A stretch of DNA of 64,000 nt, taken from the NCBI GenBank assembly GCA_964424125.1, contig CAYRHS010000001.1, positions 1 through 64,000 on the forward strand, written 5' to 3'. The translations under genes and the position numbers were made by a program. Below, piece by piece: positions 16,826 to 24,492 of the stretch (the stretch's first letter is position 1; the number at the start of each line of letters is the position of its first letter). This DNA comes from CAYRHS01 sp964424125. GTDB lineage: Bacteria > Actinomycetota > Acidimicrobiia > IMCC26256 > JAOSJL01. The notes beneath the pieces are model-generated. The model was not told the DNA's origin. It worked only from the letters and a program-made list of their open reading frames with translations, and searched no databases.

Positions 16826-16868
16826 CAACGATGGGACTCGAAACCCACGACCCCCTGCTTGCAAAGCT
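16826..16868 (-). pseudogene. tRNA-Ala(TGC)-like 3' half
   Basis: The minus strand carries CTTTGCAAGCAGGGGGTC followed by GTGGG-TTTCGAGT-CCCAT, the anticodon arm and T-arm of a tRNA-Ala(TGC). One extra T is present in the T-loop and the acceptor strand is lost. It begins near the anticodon, like the other remnants, and directly precedes the phage-like fragment on the opposite strand. Confidence 0.5.
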
Positions 16869-16871
16869 CCC

Positions 16872-17095
16872 TTGGGGATGTCCTGGACCGACGACCTCGC
16901 CGTGGCGCGCCGGTTCGCGCAGCGTGCGGCCGTGCAGGGTCCCGCGTACGTCCGCTCGGCGACCGTGCCTCCCGAAACCGTCCTCGCCCGGTTCGCGACC
17001 AGCGCCGAGACCGAGGCGGTCGTGAATCCTGACGGCTTGCGGGGTCGAGTCGAGGTCGTCGAAGAGGTGGAGGCCGAGGCGGATCGGCTTCCGTG
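16872..17095 (+). pseudogene. C-terminal fragment of a mobile-element-type hypothetical protein
   Basis: The plus strand reads GMSWTDDLAVARRFAQRAAV, then YVRSATVPPETVLARF and EAVVNPDGLRG. This resembles the end of actinobacterial hypothetical proteins found on prophages and islands (GMSWT..xxAxxFAxR...VPPxxVLAxF...ExxVVxPxxL), which have been likened to ADP-ribosyltransferase folds. No start or N-terminal part is present; a tRNA-Ala-like remnant sits exactly where the N-terminal part should be. The frame then runs open, without homology, into the tRNA gene. Confidence 0.5.
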
Positions 17096-17227
17096 TTTCG
17101 CTCCCCGGAGGGCAAGACGCACCGGTGAAGCCCGACACCGGCCCTCGCGTCTACTGCTCGTGTACAAACCGCCGCCCCGACCCCGGCGCGCACGAACGCA
17201 CGAGACCGAAAGCGCAGGTCAGACCGG

Positions 17228-17300
17228 TGGGCGCTGCAGGGCTCGAACCTGCGACCTCCGCCTTGTAAGAGCGGCGCTCTTCCCGCTGAGCTAAGCGCCC
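17228..17300 (-). tRNA. tRNA-Val (anticodon TAC)
   Basis: The 73-nt minus-strand sequence folds perfectly: acceptor GGGCGCT/AGCGCCC, D-stem GCTC/GAGC, anticodon arm CCGCT-CTTACAA-GGCGG with TAC, variable loop AGGTC, T-arm GCAGG-TTCGAGC-CCTGC, discriminator A. CCA is not encoded (CC then G). The anticodon arm matches the usual bacterial tRNA-Val(UAC), which reads GUA and, when modified, other GUN codons. Its 3' half is duplicated at 13535-13576. Confidence 0.95.
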
Positions 17301-17330
17301 GAGACCGCCTCGACGGTACCGGAGATGCTC

Positions 17331-17520
17331 AGCGGCTCGCGCGGCGTGGTGGGCGGATCTCCCCGAGAAGCTCGCGCAGGAGGTCTCGCGCGCGGCGGTG
17401 CTCGGAGGGCCCTCCCGGCCCGAGGCTCGACGCGCCGCGCCGTCGAGATCCTCGAGCGCCCGGCGGATGTCGCCGACCGGGACCTCGAACTCCGCCTCGA
17501 GACGCTCGTACGACCGGAAG
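17331..17520 (-). pseudogene. possible remnant of a small helical protein
   Basis: The minus strand codes RSYERLEAEFEVPVGDIRRA and LEDLDGAARRASG; a shift of frame near 17410 would continue RARDLLRELLGEIRPPRRAS to a TGA near 17331. The composition looks like real actinobacterial coding sequence, but the frame is broken and no family is recognisable. It may be the decayed neighbour of the permease fragment. Confidence 0.3.
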
Positions 17521-17913
17521 ACGTGGGACCGCCTGCGGGCCAGCGAGCTCGGGAGCGCGGAGATCGTGGTCGGCAGGGTGCTCCCGTTCCTGGTCTTCGG
17601 CGCGATCCAGATGCTCACCTTGTTCACCGCGGGAACGCTGTTGCTCGACCTCGATCTGCGTGGCCAGCTCCTCCCGGTCACCAGTCTCGGCGCCGCGCTG
17701 GTGGTCTGTGTCGTCTGCTAGGGCGTCGCGCTCGTCTCGGTGACGCGTTCGCTACCCGAGCTCACGGCGATCGGGAGCTTAGGGGCGATCGTGATGGGAA
17801 CGTGGAGCGGCGCGTTCGTTCCCATCGGCCGCTGCTGGGGTTTCGCTGCGGCGTTCCTGGCGGTCGCGCGGGCACGCTTTCGGATCGACGAGCCCGAGCG
17901 GGCGCGCGGGTGA
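17511..17913 (+). pseudogene. ABC-2 type transporter permease fragment with stop and deletion
   Basis: The plus strand reads TWDRLRASELGSAEIVVGRV, LPFLVFGAIQMLTLFTAGTL and GAALVVCVVC, then a TAG at 17719-17721, then GVALVSVTRSLPELTAIGSL, GAFVPI, and finally FLAVARARFRIDEPE before a TGA. This is the membrane half of an ABC-2 exporter permease. The segment between GAFVPI and the last helix is deleted and the N-terminal half is missing. It is clearly non-functional. Confidence 0.7.
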
Positions 17914-17922
17914 GCGGTATCG

Positions 17923-18333
17923 TCAGCCGCGGGTACGGGGGATGCCGGCCTTCTTCAGCACCTCGGGCGGGACACCCGCATCGCGCCAGGCCCCGTAGCT
18001 GAGGTCCTTGGACTCCCCGTACTCTTTGGCGACCTTCACGAAGTCGCGTTCCAGGGCGCTGATGTCCACGGTCTCGCTCTTCTCGTCGAGCCGGGCCTGG
18101 AGGTCCCGGATCCGCTGTGCGGTGAGGACCCGGTCGGCGCCCGTCGCGCCGGCGAGCTCCGCTTCGGCTTTGTGCAACCGCCGCTCGAGCTCCGCCTTCG
18201 AGACCTTCCGGCCCCGACGCTTGGGCTTGTTCACGGCCTCGAGATAGCGATCCACGACGGCTTTCCGGCGCCGGCCCTCTTTCATGGCTTTCTTGTGCGC
18301 GGGCGTGACCTTGGTGCCTTTGGGGCGCGGCAT
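17923..18333 (-). CDS. conserved-looking basic protein of unknown function
   Basis: The 136-residue protein is very basic in its first 60 residues (PRPKGTKVTPAHKKAMKEGR, KPKRRGRKVSKAELERRL), then has a coiled coil around residues 60-95 and a C-terminal helix-turn segment (LSYGAWRDAGVPPEVLKKAG). ATG at 18333 was chosen over an upstream frame because GGGAAGAG lies just before it. The N-terminal Lys/Arg repeats suggest nucleic-acid binding. I do not recognise the family. Confidence 0.7.
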   Translation of the reverse strand: MPRPKGTKVTPAHKKAMKEGRRRKAVVDRYLEAVNKPKRRGRKVSKAELERRLHKAEAELAGATGADRVLTAQRIRDLQARLDEKSETVDISALERDFVKVAKEYGESKDLSYGAWRDAGVPPEVLKKAGIPRTRG

Positions 18334-18559
18334 CTCTTCCCTTTTTCGTCCGTGGATCGAAGCGTGAAGAGCGTAGGCCGGATGAAATTCGGGAGGCAAT
18401 TGGCCGCGCCACTACGACACAAAGGCGCAGGTTGCTTCACAGGTTCACGACCGACGATTCGACCGCCGGCGGGCCGGGGCTCGTGGGGGCCGACGGGGGG
18501 AACGACCCCGTCCGTCACCCCGGCCCGCCGTGTGGCGGTGACCTCTGGCCGCTCGCCCC

Positions 18560-18892
18560 TCAGGCGGAGCGAGCAGCCGCGATCGGGTCCTCGGGCTCCG
18601 GGGGCGCCACCTTGGGCGGGCGTCCCCGACGTCGCTTGTGGGCCAGCACCTTGCCGTTGGCGAAGAGCTCACCGCCCCAGACGCCCACGGGCTCGCGCCG
18701 CTCCTGCGCGGCCGCGAGGCACTGCTGGCGCACCGGGCACTCCTGGCAGAAGGCCTTGGCGGCCGCGATGTCCTGGAGCTCCTCGGAGAAGAACAGCGCT
18801 GTGAGCGAGCCGTCGCCGTCGCGGCAACGGGCGCGGGCCTGCCACGTCTCCCGGTACTGCTCCGAGGTGGTGAGGGTCTCGATGGCTGCCAT
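18560..18892 (-). CDS. WhiB-family iron-sulfur transcriptional regulator
   Basis: The protein has 110 residues. Four cluster cysteines are present: ARCRDGD (Cys23), then AFCQECPVRQQC (Cys49, 52 and 58), followed by the family turn GVWGG. The C-terminus carries HKRRRGRPPK, a basic AT-hook-like DNA contact. Wbl proteins bind the primary sigma factor and respond to redox or nitric oxide in actinobacteria. ATG at 18892 was chosen because the core starts 20 residues later, as usual; GGAG lies upstream. A strong terminator at 18961-18990 insulates it from the small gene upstream. Confidence 0.95.
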   Translation of the reverse strand: MAAIETLTTSEQYRETWQARARCRDGDGSLTALFFSEELQDIAAAKAFCQECPVRQQCLAAAQERREPVGVWGGELFANGKVLAHKRRRGRPPKVAPPEPEDPIAAARSA

Positions 18893-18960
18893 CGGGCGCT
18901 GCTCCGTCTGTGCTGGTGGTCTGGTGGGCGGTCGTGGTGTTTCGGGGGTTGACGGGGACG

Positions 18961-18990
18961 AAAAAAGGCCGCCGGGGTGCCCCGGCGGCC
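18961..18990 (-). terminator. Rho-independent terminator
   Basis: On the minus strand a perfect 11-bp stem, GGCCGCCGGGG-CA-CCCCGGCGGCC, is followed at once by six T. It lies 29 bases after the stop of the 53-residue gene (19020-19181) and upstream of whiB. Confidence 0.9.
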
Positions 18991-19019
18991 TGGGTGGAGT
19001 GCTCCTGCGCTGGTGCTGG

Positions 19020-19181
19020 CTAGGAGCTGTCCTGGAGCCGCCGGGGCCGACCGGGCTTGTGGTCGGTGCCCACGAGGATGGTGGCGTTCGACCACGGAGC
19101 CGGCGTGTGGAAGACGAAGCTGCGGACGCGCGCGACGCCGGCCGGGCCATACATCGGTGCCATGGCGTGCCGGTCGGTCAT
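19020..19181 (-). CDS. 53-residue protein with its own terminator
   Basis: ATG at 19181 is preceded by AGAGGA at ribosome-site distance, the frame codes 53 residues, and a textbook terminator follows its stop, so this is a discrete transcript unit. The protein reads MTDRHAMAPMYGPAGVARVR, FVFHTPAPWSNATILVG, and ends in TDHKPGRPRRLQDSS, where KPGRPRR resembles an AT-hook. No family was recognised. It sits directly upstream of whiB on the same strand. Confidence 0.65.
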   Translation of the reverse strand: MTDRHAMAPMYGPAGVARVRSFVFHTPAPWSNATILVGTDHKPGRPRRLQDSS

Positions 19182-19350
19182 CGTCGGTCCTCTACAACCT
19201 GTCTTCCGCTGGACTCCGGGCCGTGCGGGATCACCCCGGGCGACTCGGGTTACAACGATGCAATCATGCCCGGCCTTCCCGGTCAAACAGATTAGTGCCC
19301 CGCCGGCCGGGAGCCCCGCTCGGGGGGCGGTCCCGTACGCTGATGCCGTC

Positions 19351-20553
19351 GTGACCACGCCCTCCCTGGACCCGGCCGCGCTCGCCGCGCTCCCCCGCGC
19401 CCTGCCCGCTCTGCTCGACGGCCAGCGGGGGGCCGACCTGCACCTCGGGGCCCAGTGCTACGTGTCGCTGGAGGGCCATCCGCTGGTCGACGCGGCCGTG
19501 GGCGATGCCGCACCGGGCCGCCCGCTGCGGGCCGACGACCTGATGCTCTGGTACTCGGCCGGCAAGGTGCTCACGGCGATTGCCGTGCTCCGGTTGTGGG
19601 AACGGGGACGTCTCGGGCTCGACGACCGCATCGGTCGCTACGTCCCCGACTGGGGTGGGGGCAAGGAGCGAGCCACTGTCCGCCACGTGCTCACCCACAC
19701 CGGCGGCTTCCGGATGTGGGGCGCGCACCTCTACGACGAGGACGTGTCGTTCGACGAGTCGCTGGCACGCATCGCCGCCCATCCGGCCGAATGGGAGCCG
19801 GGGACGAAGGCCGGCTACCACCCGTTCACGGGTTGGCTCGTCCTCGGCGCGGTCGTCGAGGCCGTGGACGGCCGCCGCATCGACCGCTTCGTGACCGAGG
19901 AGATCCTCGCCCCCCTCGGGCTCACGGAGTGCTTCCTGGGCGTCCCGTTGGCCGAACAGGAACGCCTCGGCGACCGCATCGTGCCCGTGCACTGGAAGGG
20001 CCACATGATGGTCAGGCACCGCGACGGCGAGCTCGCGTTCGTGCCGTACCGGATCGACTGGATCCACAACGAGCCGCGGCACGTCGCCAAGGTCGAGCCC
20101 GGCGGGAACGTTCGCGGCTCCGCGCGGGCGCTCGGGCGCGTCTACGAGTCGCTGCTGGGACACGGCCCGCCGCTGCTCGAGCCCCGCACCGTCGAGGTGC
20201 TGGGCGCCGTGCACCGTCGCGGCCTGCGCGACCGCACGTTCATGACCATCGTCCCCTGGGGGCTCGGCGTCGAGGTGGCCGAGGGGTTCGCGGGGGGCGT
20301 GGGGCGGCGCGTGTTCGGCCACGGGGGGATGATGTCCAGCGTCGGCTTCGCCGACCCCGATCTCGACCTCGTGGTCGTCGTGGTCACCAACGGCCTGCCC
20401 GGATTCCTCGAGCACGACCGACGCATGTTCGAGGCCACCGATCTCGTGTATCGGTCCCTCGGCGAGGACGCCCAGCTGGTCCGGCGGCCCGTCCGGACCC
20501 TTGCCGCCGAGTGGGGTTTCGCCAAGGGCACTCGCCGCCCGCCCGACGAGTGA
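19351..20553 (+). CDS. serine beta-lactamase-like hydrolase (class C fold, esterase EstB type)
   Basis: The 400-residue protein has YSAGK (SxxK nucleophile, near residue 70), HTGGFRMWG, and the late FGHGGM (HxG box). The YxN tyrosine motif is unusual: GYHPF replaces the common YSN. No signal peptide is seen, so it is probably cytoplasmic and an esterase or amidase rather than an antibiotic lactamase. GTG at 19351 was chosen because the upstream extension has no plausible start; a TACGCT element ending about ten bases before suggests a leaderless or nearly leaderless message. Confidence 0.88.
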   Translation: MTTPSLDPAALAALPRALPALLDGQRGADLHLGAQCYVSLEGHPLVDAAVGDAAPGRPLRADDLMLWYSAGKVLTAIAVLRLWERGRLGLDDRIGRYVPDWGGGKERATVRHVLTHTGGFRMWGAHLYDEDVSFDESLARIAAHPAEWEPGTKAGYHPFTGWLVLGAVVEAVDGRRIDRFVTEEILAPLGLTECFLGVPLAEQERLGDRIVPVHWKGHMMVRHRDGELAFVPYRIDWIHNEPRHVAKVEPGGNVRGSARALGRVYESLLGHGPPLLEPRTVEVLGAVHRRGLRDRTFMTIVPWGLGVEVAEGFAGGVGRRVFGHGGMMSSVGFADPDLDLVVVVVTNGLPGFLEHDRRMFEATDLVYRSLGEDAQLVRRPVRTLAAEWGFAKGTRRPPDE

Positions 20554-20554
20554 G

Positions 20555-21346
20555 TCAGCCCGCCGGGGCCCGCCGCAAGAGATCCAAGAGCTGTTCGTGG
20601 ACGGCAGGTGTCGCGGCGGCGATGTTGCCCGTCCGCAGCCATGCCGCGTCGTCGCCGTCCCAGTCGGTGACGATGCCCCCCGCCTCGCGAACGAGGAGCG
20701 CACCCGCGGCCACGTCCCAGGTCCCGAGGCCGAGCTCGAAGAAGCCGTCGAAGCTGCCTGCGGCGGTGTAGGTGAGGTCGAGGCTCGCTGCCCCGGCGCG
20801 CCGCAGGTCCTCGAACTCCTCCAGGGCGGTCTCGAACACCGGCAGGTAGCGCGGGAGTCGGTCCTTGCGGCGGAACGGGAAGCCGGTGGCGCAGATGGCG
20901 TGTTCGGGCGTGCGATCGCTCACGCGGATCGGCCGGCCGTTGCACGTCGCGCCGCCGCCGAGGCGCGCGCGGTAGGTGTCGCCGAGGAGCGGCGCGCGCA
21001 CCAGGCCCACGACCGGCTGCGCGTGCTCGACGAGCGCCACGGACACGCCGACCATCGGGAACCGATGGAGGAAGTTCGCCGTGCCGTCGAGCGGATCGAC
21101 GTACCAGCCGACGTCGCCGCGCTCACCACCTCCCTCCTCGCCGTAGAAGGGGAGGTCGGGGAACGAAGACTCCAACGACTCGCGCACGACGCGCTCGCTG
21201 CGCGTGTCGATGTCGCTCACCCAGTCTCCGGGCGCCTTCTCCCGGATCATGTCCGCGTGGCCGAATCCTTCCGCCACCACCTCTCCGCCGGCCCGCGCCG
21301 CGGCCTCCGCCGCGTCGGCGAGCGCTTCGAGCTCGTCGGGGCTCAT
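20555..21346 (-). CDS. inositol monophosphatase family protein (second gene of the pair)
   Basis: The 263-residue protein has the metal- and phosphate-binding sequence of the family: FYGEEGG (first Glu), DPLDGTANFLHRFP (motif A) and the late GTWDVAAGALLVREAGG (motif B). This is a normal full-length IMPase/CysQ/HisN-type phosphatase; the substrate may be inositol phosphate, histidinol phosphate, PAP or a sugar phosphate. The ATG at 21346 overlaps the upstream gene's stop by four bases (ATGA), so the two phosphatases are translated together. Confidence 0.92.
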   Translation of the reverse strand: MSPDELEALADAAEAAARAGGEVVAEGFGHADMIREKAPGDWVSDIDTRSERVVRESLESSFPDLPFYGEEGGGERGDVGWYVDPLDGTANFLHRFPMVGVSVALVEHAQPVVGLVRAPLLGDTYRARLGGGATCNGRPIRVSDRTPEHAICATGFPFRRKDRLPRYLPVFETALEEFEDLRRAGAASLDLTYTAAGSFDGFFELGLGTWDVAAGALLVREAGGIVTDWDGDDAAWLRTGNIAAATPAVHEQLLDLLRRAPAG

Positions 21347-22089
21347 GACCGCACCGCTTGCGCGACCTGGGCGAGCAGGGGATCGGTCCCGGCGACGATG
21401 AGCTGTCGCCGTGCGGTGGCGTCCACCGTCACGAGCTCCTCCCCGGCGAGCTCCGTCACCGATGCCCCGGCTTCGCGACAGGCGAGCAGCGAGCCGAGGT
21501 AGTCCCAGGGGGCGTGGTGGGCCGCCGAATCCGCGAACGCGTCGAGCACGCCCGCGGCGACGTCGCACAGCGCCAGCGCGCCCGAGCCCAGGGATCGGTA
21601 CGTGTGCCACGCGAAGCGCCCGCCTGGCATCCCGTTGTACGCCACGAGCGCGTCGCTCAGATCCTCCACCCGCGACGGGTGGATCTTCCGGTCGTCACGG
21701 GTGGCGCCCCGTCCCCGCACTGCCCGGGTCTCCGTCCCGGTGGCGTGGTTGACGACCAGCGAGGCCAGGAGGCCCGCTCGATCCACCGCGCACAACGACG
21801 TCGCCCAGTAAGGGATCCCGCGGGCGAAGTTCGTCGACCCGTCGATCGGATCGATGACCACCGTCGTCTCCGACGTCGCGCTCCCCGTGGAACCGGACTC
21901 CTCGCTCAGAACCGCCACCGGCACCTGATGCAGCGCGACGAGTGCGGCCTCGTCCGCGACCAGATCGGCAGCGTATTGCCCTTCCCGGTCGGTTCGAGCA
22001 CCCCGCTCCGCCTCGGGAATCGCCGTGACCGCGGCCCGCACGCGCTTCGCCACATCGTCGAAGAGCTCCAGCAGATCGTCGGGGGACAC
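21343..22089 (-). CDS. inositol monophosphatase family protein, divergent copy
   Basis: The 248-residue protein shows LSEESGS, DPIDGSTNFARGIP (motif A) and APWDYLGSLLACREAGA (motif B). It is clearly a paralogue of the following gene but distant from it, especially between the motifs. The GTG at 22089 was used; longer readings upstream have no family resemblance. Paired family members may form a heterodimer or act on two related phosphates; that is inference. Confidence 0.9.
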   Translation of the reverse strand: MSPDDLLELFDDVAKRVRAAVTAIPEAERGARTDREGQYAADLVADEAALVALHQVPVAVLSEESGSTGSATSETTVVIDPIDGSTNFARGIPYWATSLCAVDRAGLLASLVVNHATGTETRAVRGRGATRDDRKIHPSRVEDLSDALVAYNGMPGGRFAWHTYRSLGSGALALCDVAAGVLDAFADSAAHHAPWDYLGSLLACREAGASVTELAGEELVTVDATARRQLIVAGTDPLLAQVAQAVRS

Positions 22090-22173
22090 CGCCGGAGTCT
22101 CGCACGAGTGGCCGGTGGGGCCCCACGCCGGGACCGTGGGACCGACGCCGGGACGGTGGGTTCGGGCCCCGGT

Positions 22174-22189
22174 GTGAACCGCCGCTAGC
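22174..22189 (+). promoter_or_regulatory. copy 1 of the shared 16-bp operator-like element
   Basis: GTGAACCGCCGCTAGC lies 80 bases before the SDR start, with the gene-proximal half overlapping a CTAGCCT that could be the -10 region. It matches the common form GTGAAC-N4-GTTAGC at 11 of 12 fixed positions. Confidence 0.5.
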
Positions 22190-22269
22190 CTCGGGCCGGC
22201 TCCGCCGGCGACCGAACCGGGCGCCGAGCCACGTTCGCCACACACCGAGAGACCACCAGAGGTATCCAC

Positions 22270-23229
22270 ATGGGCACGCTCGACGGACGGATCATCGTCA
22301 TCACCGGCGCGGGACGCGGCATCGGTCGCGAGCACGCGCTCCTCTTCGCCTCCGAAGGCGCCAAGGTCGTGGTGAACGACCTCGGCGGCGACGTCGACGG
22401 CACCGGCGAGGACCGGGCCCCGGCCCAACTGGTCGTCGACGAGATCAAGGAGATGGGCGGCGAGGCCGTCGCGAACGTCGACAACGTCGCCGACTGGGAG
22501 GGCGGGCAGCGCCTCATCAACACCGCCATCGAGACGTTCGGCGACCTGCACGCGGTCGTGAACAACGCCGGCATCCTCCGCGACCGGGTGCTCGTGAACA
22601 TGACCGAGGCCGAGTGGGACGCGATCATGACCGTCCACCTCAAGGGGCACTTCGTGCCGACGCGCTTCGCCGCGGCCTACTGGCGCGAGCAGTCGAAGGC
22701 CGGCAAGGAGGTGAAGGCAAACGTCGTCAACACGTCGTCGGGCGCGGGTCTGCTCAACAACTTCGGCCAGACCAACTACGCCGCTGCCAAAGCGGGGATC
22801 GCGACCTTCACGATGGTCGCGGCGATGGAGCTCGGCCGCTACGGCGTGCGCGTGAACGCGATCGCGCCGCTCGCCCGCACGCGCCTGACACTCCAGACCC
22901 CGGGCATGGAGACGGTGGTCGCCGAACCCGAGGACGCGGGAACCTTCGACCTCTGGGACCCGGCCAACATCTCCCCCATCGTCGGGTACCTCTGCACGGA
23001 GAACCTGCCCTTCACCGGGGGCGTGTTCCACGCCGGCGGCAGCGAGATGGGGCTCTTCCGGGGCTGGGCGATGGAGGAAGTCATCAGCGCGCCCGCGGGT
23101 CGCTGGACGATCGCCCAGCTCGAGAAGGAGGCACCGAAGCTGGTCGACGCCGACAAGGAGCTCGCGTCGTCGGGCACGACTCTGGCTGAGTTCACGCCCG
23201 AGTTCCTCAAGCGCCACGGCGCGCTCTAG
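22270..23229 (+). CDS. SDR-family dehydrogenase, multifunctional-enzyme type 3-hydroxyacyl-CoA-like
   Basis: This NAD(P)-dependent oxidoreductase has 319 residues. TGAGRGIG (12-19) binds the cofactor, NNAG follows, and YAAAK supplies the catalytic Tyr and Lys. NDLGGDVDGTG and the C-terminal extension after the Rossmann fold resemble the dehydrogenase part of peroxisomal MFE-2 and actinobacterial (3R)-hydroxyacyl-CoA dehydrogenases, so a beta-oxidation or steroid side-chain role is likely but not proven. GAGAGACC before the ATG can act as ribosome site. The shared 16-bp element lies upstream, placing it in the putative lipid regulon. Confidence 0.88.
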   Translation: MGTLDGRIIVITGAGRGIGREHALLFASEGAKVVVNDLGGDVDGTGEDRAPAQLVVDEIKEMGGEAVANVDNVADWEGGQRLINTAIETFGDLHAVVNNAGILRDRVLVNMTEAEWDAIMTVHLKGHFVPTRFAAAYWREQSKAGKEVKANVVNTSSGAGLLNNFGQTNYAAAKAGIATFTMVAAMELGRYGVRVNAIAPLARTRLTLQTPGMETVVAEPEDAGTFDLWDPANISPIVGYLCTENLPFTGGVFHAGGSEMGLFRGWAMEEVISAPAGRWTIAQLEKEAPKLVDADKELASSGTTLAEFTPEFLKRHGAL

Positions 23230-23254
23230 CTCCTCGATCCGGCTTCGCTCGGGT

Positions 23255-23270
23255 GTGAACGAGCGTTAGC
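23255..23270 (+). promoter_or_regulatory. copy 2 of the shared 16-bp operator-like element
   Basis: GTGAACGAGCGTTAGC ends ten bases before the first P450 start codon and runs into TTAGCCT, a possible -10 region. The tight spacing suggests a leaderless or very short 5' end under repressor control. Confidence 0.6.
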
Positions 23271-23280
23271 CTCGGGAGGC

Positions 23281-24492
23281 GTGCTCGCGCTCGACCTCCT
23301 GAACTCGGCTCATCTCGACGACCCGTACCCCACGTACCAGCGTCTGCGGGCCGCGGGGCGGGTCGTGGCCCTCGACGACCGGCGCTTCGTGGTCACCAGC
23401 TACGGCACGGCGGCCGAGGTCCTTCGTGATCACGAGACGTTCTCGTCTCGTCGATCCATCGCGGTGGCGGAAGAGTTCTTCCGCCGTGAGGGCGGCACCG
23501 ACATGGCGGGCGCGATGGGTGCGCCGACCAAGCGCTACCGCACGATCATCTCCTCCGATCCGCCGGACCACACCCGGATCCGGAGCGCGGCGCGCGCGCC
23601 GTTCCTGCCGAGCGCCGTCGCGGCGCAGGAGCCGAAGGTGCGCGCCGTGGCCGAGGCATGCGTCGCCGATCTCCTCGACGCCGCATCCCGCGGCGACGCG
23701 GACTTCGTGCGCGACGTGGCGTTCCCGCTCCCGGTCATCGTGATCGCCGATCTGCTCGGCGCTCCACGCGACCGTCGCGAAGACTTCAAGCGCTGGTCGG
23801 ACAATCTGGCGGCCGCGGGCGCCTCGGTCGAGAACGCGAGCGCCGCGGTGGGCGCCGAGATGTTCGAGTTCTTCGATCATCTCGTCGCTGATCGCCGACA
23901 ACAGCCGCGCGACGACATCGTGAGCTCCCTCCTGGAGCAGGCGGGCGACGATCTCGACCCGATCGAGATCGTCGTCTTCTGTCAGATTCTGTTGATCGCC
24001 GGCAACGAGACGACCACGAACCTCCTCGGCAACTGGTGCTCGTGCGTCCTCCTCGAACGTCCGGACCTCGCAACGAGGCTCGGCAACGCTCCGGGGCGCA
24101 TCCCGCCGACCATCGAGGAGGCGTTGCGCTTCGAATCCCCGTTCCAGGGCACCATGCGCACTGCGACCCGTGACGCGGACGTCGCCGGGACACGCATCCC
24201 GTCGGGATCGTCTGTTCTGGTGCTCCTCGGAGCCGCGAACCGGGACCCTGCCGTGTTCCCCGAGGCCGACTCCTTCGTCGCCGACCGCGAACCGAACGAG
24301 CACCTCGCGTTCGGATCAGGGATCCACTCCTGCCTCGGTGCGTGGCTCGCTCGCCTCGAAGCGCGCGTCCTCGCCGAGACCGTGACTCGCCTCCTCCGCT
24401 CCGTGGTTCTCCGAGGGTCTCCGGAACGAAGCCGATCTGGACTTCTGCGAGGATTCCGCACCCTCCCCGTCCACGCCGAGCCGGCCGCGTGA
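23281..24492 (+). CDS. cytochrome P450 (first of a tandem pair)
   Basis: The 403-residue bacterial class I P450 shows SDPPDHTRIR, the I-helix oxygen-binding AGNETT (241-246), the ExxR helix (EEALR, about 279-283) and the heme loop FGSGIHSCLG with Cys351. It needs ferredoxin and reductase partners, none of which is encoded nearby. Sequence style resembles CYP families acting on terpenoids, fatty acids or steroids. The start is GTG at 23281 with GGGAGG just before it. It overlaps the second P450 by four bases, and the shared 16-bp element is immediately upstream. Confidence 0.95.
   Translation: MLALDLLNSAHLDDPYPTYQRLRAAGRVVALDDRRFVVTSYGTAAEVLRDHETFSSRRSIAVAEEFFRREGGTDMAGAMGAPTKRYRTIISSDPPDHTRIRSAARAPFLPSAVAAQEPKVRAVAEACVADLLDAASRGDADFVRDVAFPLPVIVIADLLGAPRDRREDFKRWSDNLAAAGASVENASAAVGAEMFEFFDHLVADRRQQPRDDIVSSLLEQAGDDLDPIEIVVFCQILLIAGNETTTNLLGNWCSCVLLERPDLATRLGNAPGRIPPTIEEALRFESPFQGTMRTATRDADVAGTRIPSGSSVLVLLGAANRDPAVFPEADSFVADREPNEHLAFGSGIHSCLGAWLARLEARVLAETVTRLLRSVVLRGSPERSRSGLLRGFRTLPVHAEPAA

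Noticed and set aside
16872..17294. An intact gene from TTG at 16872 to the tRNA
   Set aside because: Similarity covers only the C-terminal part of a longer family, the start falls in a tRNA-like remnant, and the frame runs on into tRNA-Val.
17151..17681. A minus-strand frame of 176 codons across the tRNA-Val gene
   Set aside because: It reads through the tRNA. Only a short middle part looks coding and is listed as a possible remnant.
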